Source of the DNA: Chitinophaga solisilvae
Lineage (GTDB): Bacteria > Bacteroidota > Bacteroidia > Chitinophagales > Chitinophagaceae
Direction: 5' to 3'
DNA: 64,000 nucleotides
Assembly (NCBI RefSeq): GCF_009928525.1
Contig: NZ_JAABOK010000001.1
Span: forward strand, 620,001 to 684,000
In this document: piece by piece, positions 57,457-64,000 of the stretch
Numbering within the stretch: the first letter of the stretch is position 1
How the letters are laid out: each line of letters opens with the position of its first letter
Notes under the pieces: generated by a model
Seen by the model: the letters and a program-made list of their open reading frames with translations, nothing else
The model's database searches: none
Told to the model about the DNA's origin: nothing
Made by a program: the position numbers and the translations under genes

Positions 57457-57972
57457 TTATAGTTTCCTCAGGGCTTCCAGCGCTTCCGTTACATGTTTCT
57501 CGCCATCGCGCATGGAATTGAATGTATGTACCACGATACCGTTTTTATCTACGATATAGGTAACGCGGCCCGGTATGACGAAGGTTTTCGGTACACCGAA
57601 TAATTTACGTACTTCATTTTTCGGGTCGCTCAGCAAAGTGAAAGGAAGGCTGTGATGTGTAGCGAAACTCTGGTGGGAAGCCACATTATCTGCACTGATA
57701 CCGATCACGACAGCGCCGTATTTCTGAAAATCCTGATATGAATCACGGAAGGAGCAGGCCTCTTTGGTACATACACTGGTTTCATCTTTCGGATAAAAAT
57801 ATATTACCAGTGGTTGCTTTCCCAATACACTGCTGATTTGAAAGGTTTTTCCGTTCTGATCCTGCAGGGAGAAGGAAGGTATTTTATCGCCCGTTTTGAT
57901 CTGCGAGCTGGCGGAAGAACCGAATAACTGAAAGAAGGCTGTCATAGTGAGTATCAACTTTAATAATCGCAT
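57457..57972 (-). CDS. Secreted BCP-type peroxiredoxin
   Basis: A 171-residue AhpC/TSA-fold protein. A signal peptide (LLKLILTMTAFFQLFGSSAS) is followed by KTGDKIPSFSLQDQNGKTF, then the active-site region YFYPKDETSVCTKEACSFRD with peroxidatic and likely resolving Cys as in BCP, and the downstream FTLLSDPKNEVRKLFGVP. It would reduce peroxides in the periplasm. An envelope location is unusual for BCP but follows from the signal sequence. Confidence 0.9.
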   Translation of the reverse strand: MRLLKLILTMTAFFQLFGSSASSQIKTGDKIPSFSLQDQNGKTFQISSVLGKQPLVIYFYPKDETSVCTKEACSFRDSYQDFQKYGAVVIGISADNVASHQSFATHHSLPFTLLSDPKNEVRKLFGVPKTFVIPGRVTYIVDKNGIVVHTFNSMRDGEKHVTEALEALRKL

Positions 57973-58022
57973 ATTGTCTGTTTACTGTAACTAAAAGTAC
58001 GACACATAAAGGGAAATATCAT

Positions 58023-58030
58023 TATTTTTG
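58023..58030 (+). promoter_or_regulatory. Promoter -7 element of pyrR
   Basis: TATTTTTG fits TAnnTTTG and ends 19 bp before the TTG start of pyrR, which helps place that start. Confidence 0.45.
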
Positions 58031-58049
58031 GCCCCTAAAACGTTGTGTT

Positions 58050-58580
58050 TTGAAAACCATACTAAACGGTAAACAGCTAGCTATTACGATAGACAGGCTT
58101 TGCCACCAGCTGATAGAAAATCACCTGCAGTTTGAAAACACTGTACTGATAGGGCTTCAGCCACGTGGTATTTATCTGTCTGACAGGATTTACGAGACAT
58201 TAAAGAAATTGTTGCCAGGAACGGCTATTCACTACGGGAAGCTGGATATTACATTTTATCGTGATGACTTCAATAAAGGCAACACCCTCCATGTGCCGAA
58301 CGAAACGAACATTGATTTTTCCATAGAAAATAAAAAGGTAGTGTTAATAGATGATGTGCTGTATACCGGCCGTACCATCCGCTCTGCCCTGGATGCCATG
58401 CTCGACTTCGGTCGCCCGGCTTCCGTGGAGCTGCTGGCCTTGATAGACCGCCGTTTCAGCCGTCAGTTACCTATTCAGCCTGATTATACCGGGCGCACCA
58501 TTGATGCCTTTATTTCACAAAAAGTAAGGGTGCTCTGGGAACAAAGAGATGGTAAAGATGAAGTGATTCTGGTTGATTAA
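58050..58580 (+). CDS. pyrR: PyrR bifunctional regulator / uracil phosphoribosyltransferase
   Basis: A 176-residue protein: KTILNGKQLAITIDRLCHQL, then the PRPP-binding loop VVLIDDVLYTGRTIRSALDA and ending RVLWEQRDGKDEVILVD. In Gram-positives PyrR binds RNA and attenuates pyr genes; in Bacteroidota the enzyme activity is more certain than the regulatory role. No ATG is suitably placed, so the start is TTG. pyrB follows after 52 bp. Confidence 0.93.
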   Translation: MKTILNGKQLAITIDRLCHQLIENHLQFENTVLIGLQPRGIYLSDRIYETLKKLLPGTAIHYGKLDITFYRDDFNKGNTLHVPNETNIDFSIENKKVVLIDDVLYTGRTIRSALDAMLDFGRPASVELLALIDRRFSRQLPIQPDYTGRTIDAFISQKVRVLWEQRDGKDEVILVD

Positions 58581-58617
58581 AATTGAACCGGGATTTCTGA
58601 TTTCAGATTTCACCCTT

Positions 58618-58625
58618 TATATTTG
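58618..58625 (+). promoter_or_regulatory. Promoter -7 element of pyrB
   Basis: TATATTTG fits the consensus and ends 7 bp before the pyrB ATG, so transcripts starting here would be nearly leaderless. Confidence 0.5.
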
Positions 58626-58632
58626 CACATTA

Positions 58633-59568
58633 ATGTCACTTTCTGTAAAACACTTACTCGGAATTCGCGATCTGCAGCGCCAGGATATAGAACTTATTTT
58701 TCAAACAGCCGACCAGTTTAAAGAGGTTTTACAAAGGCCGATTAAAAAAGTTCCCACGCTGCGCGATACTACCATCGTTAATTTATTTTTTGAGAACTCA
58801 ACACGTACCCGCATCTCTTTTGAGCTGGCGGAGAAACGTCTGGGAGCAGATACCGTAAACTTTTCTGCTTCGGGGTCCTCAGTATCAAAAGGAGAAACCC
58901 TGATCGATACGGTGAACAATATCCTGTCCATGAAAGTGGATGTGGTAGTGATGCGCCATTCGGCCAGCGGTGCGCCGCACTTTCTCGCCAGACACATCAA
59001 CGTCCCCATTCTGAATGCCGGTGACGGTATCAATGAGCATCCGACACAGGCGCTGCTCGATGCCTTCTCTATCAGGGAAAGACTGGGCAGTGTAGAAGGT
59101 AAGAAGGTCGCTATCTGCGGAGATATTATGCACTCACGCGTAGCGCTCTCCAACATCTACTGCCTCAAGAAACTGGGTGCAGAGGTAACCGTTGTTGGTC
59201 CGCCAACGCTCATTCCAAAACATATGGCTGCGGCACTCGGTGTCAATGTCAGCTACAATATCCGGGAAGCGCTGGCCTGGTGCGATGTTGCCAACGTGTT
59301 GCGTATTCAGCTCGAAAGACAGAACACACCATTGTTCTCTTCCCTGCGCGAATATTCCCTGGCCTACGGCGTAAACAGGCAGCTGCTGGACAGTTTGCAG
59401 AAGGAAATTGTGATCATGCACCCAGGTCCCATTAACCGGGGCGTGGAGATAAATTCCGACGTAGCGGACTCCGGCCAGTCCATCATCCTCGACCAGGTAG
59501 AAAACGGCGTAGCCGTGCGTATGGCAGCCCTGTACCTGCTGGCTGGCAAAAAAGAGAAAACCATTTAA
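58633..59568 (+). CDS. pyrB: Aspartate carbamoyltransferase catalytic subunit
   Basis: A 311-residue enzyme that makes carbamoyl-aspartate in pyrimidine synthesis. Carbamoyl-phosphate motif ENSTRTRISFE, HPTQALLDAF and the C-terminal MHPGPINRGVEI are present. The start at 58633 gives the typical N-terminus SLSVKHLLGIRDL. No pyrI regulatory subunit gene is nearby. Its stop lies in the left arm of inverted repeat A5. Confidence 0.96.
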   Translation: MSLSVKHLLGIRDLQRQDIELIFQTADQFKEVLQRPIKKVPTLRDTTIVNLFFENSTRTRISFELAEKRLGADTVNFSASGSSVSKGETLIDTVNNILSMKVDVVVMRHSASGAPHFLARHINVPILNAGDGINEHPTQALLDAFSIRERLGSVEGKKVAICGDIMHSRVALSNIYCLKKLGAEVTVVGPPTLIPKHMAAALGVNVSYNIREALAWCDVANVLRIQLERQNTPLFSSLREYSLAYGVNRQLLDSLQKEIVIMHPGPINRGVEINSDVADSGQSIILDQVENGVAVRMAALYLLAGKKEKTI

Positions 59569-59683
59569 TTATTTGAGATTTTTTTATTTGAGATTTTGAA
59601 TAAATAAAGAAGCCCTCCGGACTTTCCGGAGGGCTTTTATATTGGAGAGAAATCTCAAATGAAAAAATCTTAAATAATTAAAT
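59563..59683. repeat. Long intergenic inverted repeat, family A (copy A5), nested around a terminator
   Basis: Arms 59563-59595 and 59651-59683 match in 31 of 33 positions. Each has ATTTAATT and ATTTGAGATTTTTTT words. Between the arms sits a compact GC-rich terminator hairpin. The element covers the whole space between the convergent pyrB stop (59566-59568) and the susC-like stop (59686). Confidence 0.93.
59611..59638. terminator. Terminator between pyrB and the SusC-like gene
   Basis: AGCCCTCCGGA-CTT-TCCGGAGGGCT followed by TTT. It is nested inside repeat A5 and can act on both converging transcripts. Confidence 0.85.
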
Positions 59684-59685
59684 GA

Positions 59686-62600
59686 TTATAAGCCGATGTT
59701 TAGCCCCAGGGTGTAGGAGCGGAAAAACGGATATACGTTACCGTTATAGCCGCCGGCCTGTTCGGGGTCGTAATATTTTATCATCATATTATTGGTTTCC
59801 CAGAGATCCTGACCGGAGAAATAAATCCTCAGATTATTGATGGCGCTGCGTTTTAGCAGAGAGGCCGGGAAGGTGTAACCCAGCTGCAGATTTTTTAGCC
59901 TGATATAGGCGCCGTTCATCACCCAATGGCTGGAAGGAACAGTGTTGTGCTGGTCATACATGAATGGCCGCGGGAACATGGCGTTCGGATTATCCGGCCG
60001 CCAGTAGTCTGCGTTAATGTCCCATGGACGCTGCCAGCCGGATGTAAACGGAACATTGTAACGTGGGTCCGGCATTACTTTACGGTTGCTGACACCCTGG
60101 AAGAAAACAGAGAAATCAAATCCTTTCCAGGAGAAACCCGCATCAATGCCGTAGGCATACTGCGGATCAGTGCTGCCCAGGTATACAAGGTCCGCGTTAT
60201 CTATACGGTTATCACCGTTAATGTCGCGGTAGCGTATATCGCCGGCGGCGGTTTTATCATGCTGGAAGGCATGCTGGCTAACGGCAGCATTGCTTTCAAA
60301 ATAGCCGTCGGCTACATATCCGAAGAGGGAAGAATAGGGATATCCCGGAATGCCCTGATTCCAGCCGGCCTGCGGAGCAACGCCGTCATTCTTCAGTACT
60401 TTTGTCTGGTTGTTAAAGAGGTTGGCATTGATGTACCAGGTGAACGGCCTGCCGGTACTTCTCCAACCCACATTGAGTTCCCAGCCCCATGACTTCATTT
60501 CGCCGGTATTGAAGCGCAGCGGCCATGCGCCGGTCCCCGAAGAGGTCAGCACCGGTATCTGCATGTCGCGGTTGCGTTTCACAAAATAATCAGCAGAAAG
60601 CGTAAGCCTGCCGCGGAACAGCGTGGCATCCCATCCGTAATTGTTGGTGGAAATATTCTCCCAGCCACTGGCCTGCGGAATAGGATTTTTATAAACAAAG
60701 CGGGAGAAGGGCGAAGAATAGTTGAACGTAAAGGTTTGTAATCTTTCATCATTAGCGATGTTATTCCAGCTGTTCACATTGCCCAGTCTGCCCCATGACC
60801 ATCGCAGTTTAAAATCGTTAAAGAAGGGTAGCGCGCGGTTGAACCACTGTTCGTTATTGAGCCGCCATCCTGCAGATAAGGAAGGAAAGGCTTGCCATTG
60901 CTCCATTGGCTGAAATACGGTAGCATGCTGCTTCAGGTGAGCGCCGATAAGATTCAGTTCCAGCAGGTACCTGTTATCATAGTTGTAGTTCAGCTTGCCG
61001 AAAAGAGAGGTGAGCGATCCGGAGGCAGCCTGTGACATTGTATACTGCGGCGGGCTACTGAACCAGGTGCCGCTGATTTCCTGCGATGTAATCTGGTAGG
61101 AAGCGCCTGTTTCCTGTGTGGTGTTATAGGTTTCCTGTGTGAGGCCACCGAGGAAGTGAAAATTATGCTGCCGTACTTTTACATCATAATCTGCCAGTGC
61201 CTGGAGATTGCCGCTACTGGCTTTAAGCCGGCTTTTCTGCAGCATGTTCTCCGGTTGTATGGCAGCTACCGGCGCTACGCGGTTCCAGAGCGGGATAGTC
61301 TGCCTGCCGAGGTTATCCTGCAGGATGTGTTGCTGTGGGCTGTAGATGAGCCTGAGCGTAAGACCCTTTACCAGACTGTCTGCACGGAAGGTGAGCACTG
61401 CATCTGCGTAATTGTTTTTTTCTTCTCTGCGTCCTCCTTCATGCAGGATGGCGTAGGTGGCTGATCCGCCATAGGCATAGTTGCTGGTGCCGGGAACAAA
61501 TACGGGCACATTGGCAGGTCCTCTGTAAAGCCCTGCCAGTAAGCCCTGCGGACCTTCTACCGTTTGAGAAGGAGAGATGGTATTTGTCTGCGCATACGAT
61601 ACTCTTGTTTCCAGGCTGAAATGTTTATTAAACCGGGTATTCAGACTAACGCGTGCATTTACCCGATGTGTTTTATCCGGACCTGTAGCGAAGAGTCCCT
61701 GTCTTCCGAAATACCCCACAGAAGCAGAAAACTGGCGAAGGCTGTCACCGCCTTTTACAGATATGTTGTAGTTCTGTATGCTGGTTTTATTTTTTGTGAG
61801 AAGCGGGAGCTGGTCGAAATTATAATAATACCGGTAGAAGTCCGGGTGTGCATAATCGATAGCGTAATGATTTCCGTTCTGCATCAATGCAATTTCATAA
61901 GGCTGCCAGGGAGCAGGCATACCGGCATTTTCAGCTGCTGCATTCATCATAGAAGCCTGTTGCATGGCGGGCAGGCGGTTAGGAAGCCGGATCGGGGATT
62001 CATATCCGCCGAGTGTGTTGAAGTCTACAGACAGTTTTCCTGGTTTGCCCGTTCTGGTGGTAACCAGCACCACGCCGCCGGCGCCACGTGCGCCATATAC
62101 GGAGGCTGCCGCCGCATCTTTCAGGATGGAGACAGACTCGATATCATCCGGATTCAGCACGGCGAGGGAACCGGGAACGCCGTCAACAATCACGGGGGTG
62201 TTAGAACCGGAGCCTGAGCTGACGCCGCGCACCTGGATATTAAATCCTTCGCGGCCCGGCTGACCGTTGCTGCGGGTCACTACCAGTCCGGTGGCGGTGC
62301 CTTGCAACGCAGCCATCACATTGGATACGGGGCGGCTTTTGAGACGTGCGCCTTCCACCTGTGAGATAGCGCCGGTGATGTTGGCGCGTTTCTGCAGGCC
62401 ATATCCCAGTACAACCAGTTCATTGAGTTTCTTCAGATCGGGTTGCAGGGTGACGGATAATGTTCTGCGGTCGCGTACATAAATATCTTTGGTTTCAAAT
62501 CCTATCAGGGATACTGAGAGCATGACCGGACCGGCAACTTCCAGGCGGAAGGAACCGTTTTCACTGGTGGCGGTACCGTTTTGCGTCCCTTTTTCGCGGA

Positions 62601-63078
62601 TAGAAACGCCGCTGAGCGGTACCATGCCGTCTGTTACCGTACCGTTGACAGCCCATTTGTTGCTATCGCTGACGCGTCTGCTGTTGCTGGGCTGGAGGTC
62701 TGTATCTGCGGCATTTTGCGGGATGACGATGATTTGCCCGTCTTTGATTTCCACTTTATAGCGGCTGGGAGGGAACAGCTGGCGGAGTACATCGGTAAGC
62801 GGAGCGTTGTGGACGTGAATATTAACGCCATGGCGGGTTTCGAGTTCTTCCGAAGAGATGGCGAAAGTATATTTTGTCTGTTGTTCAATGGCGCGCAGTA
62901 CTGTTTTGAGACTGGCGTTGACGTATTCGACAGAGATTTTTTTCGGAGGGGCAACAGGTGTCTGAGCGGAGGCTGCATAGCCCGCCAGCACCAGGATAAC
63001 AGGAAAAATAAAAACAGGCAGGCACCTAAACCTGGTATCAGAGCGCCGCGCCTGTAGCAATAATTGCTGCATAAGCAA
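59686..63078 (-). CDS. SusC/RagA-family TonB-dependent receptor with STN domain
   Basis: A 1130-residue outer membrane protein. A signal peptide (LPVFIFPVILVLAGYAASA) is followed by an STN (secretin/TonB short N-terminal) domain near 50-120, a carboxypeptidase-regulatory-like domain near 145-220, a plug (ALQGTATGLVVTRSNGQPG, VRGVSSGSG, SVSILKDAAAASVYGARGAG) and a C-terminal barrel ending YTLGLNIGL. The STN domain indicates signalling to the adjacent FecR. No susD partner follows; the gene ends at repeat A5. The substrate is unknown. Confidence 0.94.
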   Translation of the reverse strand: MLMQQLLLQARRSDTRFRCLPVFIFPVILVLAGYAASAQTPVAPPKKISVEYVNASLKTVLRAIEQQTKYTFAISSEELETRHGVNIHVHNAPLTDVLRQLFPPSRYKVEIKDGQIIVIPQNAADTDLQPSNSRRVSDSNKWAVNGTVTDGMVPLSGVSIREKGTQNGTATSENGSFRLEVAGPVMLSVSLIGFETKDIYVRDRRTLSVTLQPDLKKLNELVVLGYGLQKRANITGAISQVEGARLKSRPVSNVMAALQGTATGLVVTRSNGQPGREGFNIQVRGVSSGSGSNTPVIVDGVPGSLAVLNPDDIESVSILKDAAAASVYGARGAGGVVLVTTRTGKPGKLSVDFNTLGGYESPIRLPNRLPAMQQASMMNAAAENAGMPAPWQPYEIALMQNGNHYAIDYAHPDFYRYYYNFDQLPLLTKNKTSIQNYNISVKGGDSLRQFSASVGYFGRQGLFATGPDKTHRVNARVSLNTRFNKHFSLETRVSYAQTNTISPSQTVEGPQGLLAGLYRGPANVPVFVPGTSNYAYGGSATYAILHEGGRREEKNNYADAVLTFRADSLVKGLTLRLIYSPQQHILQDNLGRQTIPLWNRVAPVAAIQPENMLQKSRLKASSGNLQALADYDVKVRQHNFHFLGGLTQETYNTTQETGASYQITSQEISGTWFSSPPQYTMSQAASGSLTSLFGKLNYNYDNRYLLELNLIGAHLKQHATVFQPMEQWQAFPSLSAGWRLNNEQWFNRALPFFNDFKLRWSWGRLGNVNSWNNIANDERLQTFTFNYSSPFSRFVYKNPIPQASGWENISTNNYGWDATLFRGRLTLSADYFVKRNRDMQIPVLTSSGTGAWPLRFNTGEMKSWGWELNVGWRSTGRPFTWYINANLFNNQTKVLKNDGVAPQAGWNQGIPGYPYSSLFGYVADGYFESNAAVSQHAFQHDKTAAGDIRYRDINGDNRIDNADLVYLGSTDPQYAYGIDAGFSWKGFDFSVFFQGVSNRKVMPDPRYNVPFTSGWQRPWDINADYWRPDNPNAMFPRPFMYDQHNTVPSSHWVMNGAYIRLKNLQLGYTFPASLLKRSAINNLRIYFSGQDLWETNNMMIKYYDPEQAGGYNGNVYPFFRSYTLGLNIGL

Positions 63079-63091
63079 GTGTCGGGCGCTG

Positions 63092-64000
63092 TTAGTAGAT
63101 GTCTACCAGGTTGTTTTTATGAGAGATGTTGATTTGAAGGGTTTTTCTCATGATGTCCAGGACCTCATCCAGGGGCATGTTCCGGAAAGTTGCCAGCAGT
63201 TTTTTATCTGCCAGTTGCCCGTTGGAGATGTTTACCTGTACATTGTAAAAGTCCGATAATGCAGCTGCTACTTCCGCCAGCGGGGAATCATCGAAAACAA
63301 GGCATCTCGTTTTCCAGGCGAGGATGTTATTGTTTTTGGAGTACACCTGTGTGTTAATGTCACTGCCACGATGTTTCAGGGAGGCTTCCACGCCAGGCGT
63401 CAGGATTACTTTTTTCTCGGTGCCTTTCCAGGCAGCGCTTACCTTACCGGATTGCACGAATACTTTTACGCCTGCGTCAGCGGCTTTCACGTTGAAGGAA
63501 GTGCCGAGCACCCGTACTTCCACATCCGGTGCATCTACGGTGAAGGGGAGGGCTTCATTACGGGTAACGTCGAAGAAGGCTTCTCCCTTTTCTATTTTAA
63601 TATGGCGGTTATCTTTTCCGAAGGAGCGGGCATATCTGATGCTGGTATGGGCATTGAGATATACGGTGGAGCCGTCGGGAAGATGAAGGCTGTCGAGGTT
63701 TTGTGCAGTGGTAACGGTTTTATAGCGTCCGGGCCCCAGCCAAGTGATAGTGCCGGCGATGAGGATAACGGCGGCAGCAGCCCACCAGTAGCGTCCCTGC
63801 ATTTTGACCACCCGGGTTGTTGCGGGAGGCGCGGCAGGAACCTTATCCAGCGCAGCATCGAGGTGCTGCCATTGTCCCTGGGTATCGAAAGCGGAAGCGG
63901 CAGGAAGCGGATCGCCGTGCCACATGTCTTTCATATCCAGGAAAATGTCCAGGTTACCGGGATCCTGTTGAATCCAGTCGTTGAGCAGCTTCTTATGCTG
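63092..64000 (-). CDS. FecR-family anti-sigma factor, 5' end outside the window
   Basis: The frame stays open from the stop at 63092 to the right edge, with QHKKLLNDWIQQDPGNLDIF visible near the edge, so the N-terminus is missing. A single membrane helix (WWAAAAVILIAGTITWLGP) is followed by the periplasmic FecR domain (NLDSLHLPDGSTVYLNAHTS, RNEALPFTVDAPDVEVRVLG) and the DUF4974-type end (LSDFYNVQVNISNG, MPLDEVLDIMRKTLQINISH). It would hold an ECF sigma factor, probably encoded beyond the edge, until the SusC-like receptor signals. It lies 13 bp before that receptor. Confidence 0.95.
   Translation of the reverse strand, partial: QHKKLLNDWIQQDPGNLDIFLDMKDMWHGDPLPAASAFDTQGQWQHLDAALDKVPAAPPATTRVVKMQGRYWWAAAAVILIAGTITWLGPGRYKTVTTAQNLDSLHLPDGSTVYLNAHTSIRYARSFGKDNRHIKIEKGEAFFDVTRNEALPFTVDAPDVEVRVLGTSFNVKAADAGVKVFVQSGKVSAAWKGTEKKVILTPGVEASLKHRGSDINTQVYSKNNNILAWKTRCLVFDDSPLAEVAAALSDFYNVQVNISNGQLADKKLLATFRNMPLDEVLDIMRKTLQINISHKNNLVDIY

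Overview
The window looks like a chromosomal segment of a Bacteroidota bacterium, most likely Chitinophagaceae (Chitinophaga-like). The signs are a SusC/RagA TonB-dependent receptor with an STN domain next to a FecR anti-sigma gene, a very large secreted repeat protein of the gliding/adhesin type, a DPP-IV peptidase, a histidine kinase with TPR sensor, promoters of the TAnnTTTG type, and few Shine-Dalgarno sequences. It is mostly ordinary core genome, with accessory features at the left edge and in the intergenic spaces.

Layout. 1-9302 (minus): the N-terminal 3100 residues of a giant secreted protein that runs off the left edge; positions 1-4802 are an indel-free array of 261-bp (87-residue) repeats with a 5-unit higher-order period. 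9.7-16.9 kb: rpmI-rplT, ispE, a bifunctional nuclease, etfBA, a TPR gene with tilS, a rhomboid protease and rlmH. 17.0-17.8 kb: three tRNA-Arg(ACG) genes, each with its own promoter and terminator. 18-29.5 kb: a pseudo-receiver, a heterodimeric ABC exporter, an App1-type phosphatase facing a diacylglycerol kinase, small stress and histone-like proteins, an MscS channel, and a PLP decarboxylase facing an Lrp regulator. 29.5-41.9 kb: a TPR histidine kinase, a SelW-like protein, outer membrane barrels and a TolC-RND-MFP efflux operon. 42-64 kb: MarC and TRIC membrane proteins, DPP-IV, rocD, an acyl-CoA-binding protein, lepA, pgi, TspO, prfB (programmed frameshift), pruA, a peroxiredoxin, pyrR-pyrB, then SusC and FecR entering from the right edge.

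The most unusual theme is a dispersed set of about ten long intergenic inverted repeats (arms up to 57 bp), always at a gene 3' end and never between divergent genes. They fall in two families by arm sequence: 15-bp ATTTGAGATTTGGTT-type words, and 7-bp AATTACG/AATTGCG words. Within an element the two arms are nearly or fully identical, while different elements differ, so pairing is conserved rather than sequence.

Functional links: rocD and pruA are consecutive steps from ornithine to glutamate; the DAG kinase and App1 phosphatase families catalyse opposing DAG/phosphatidate steps; pyrR-pyrB serve pyrimidine synthesis; rlmH, tilS, rpmI, rplT, lepA, prfB and the tRNAs serve translation. No CRISPR array, prophage or insertion sequence was recognised.
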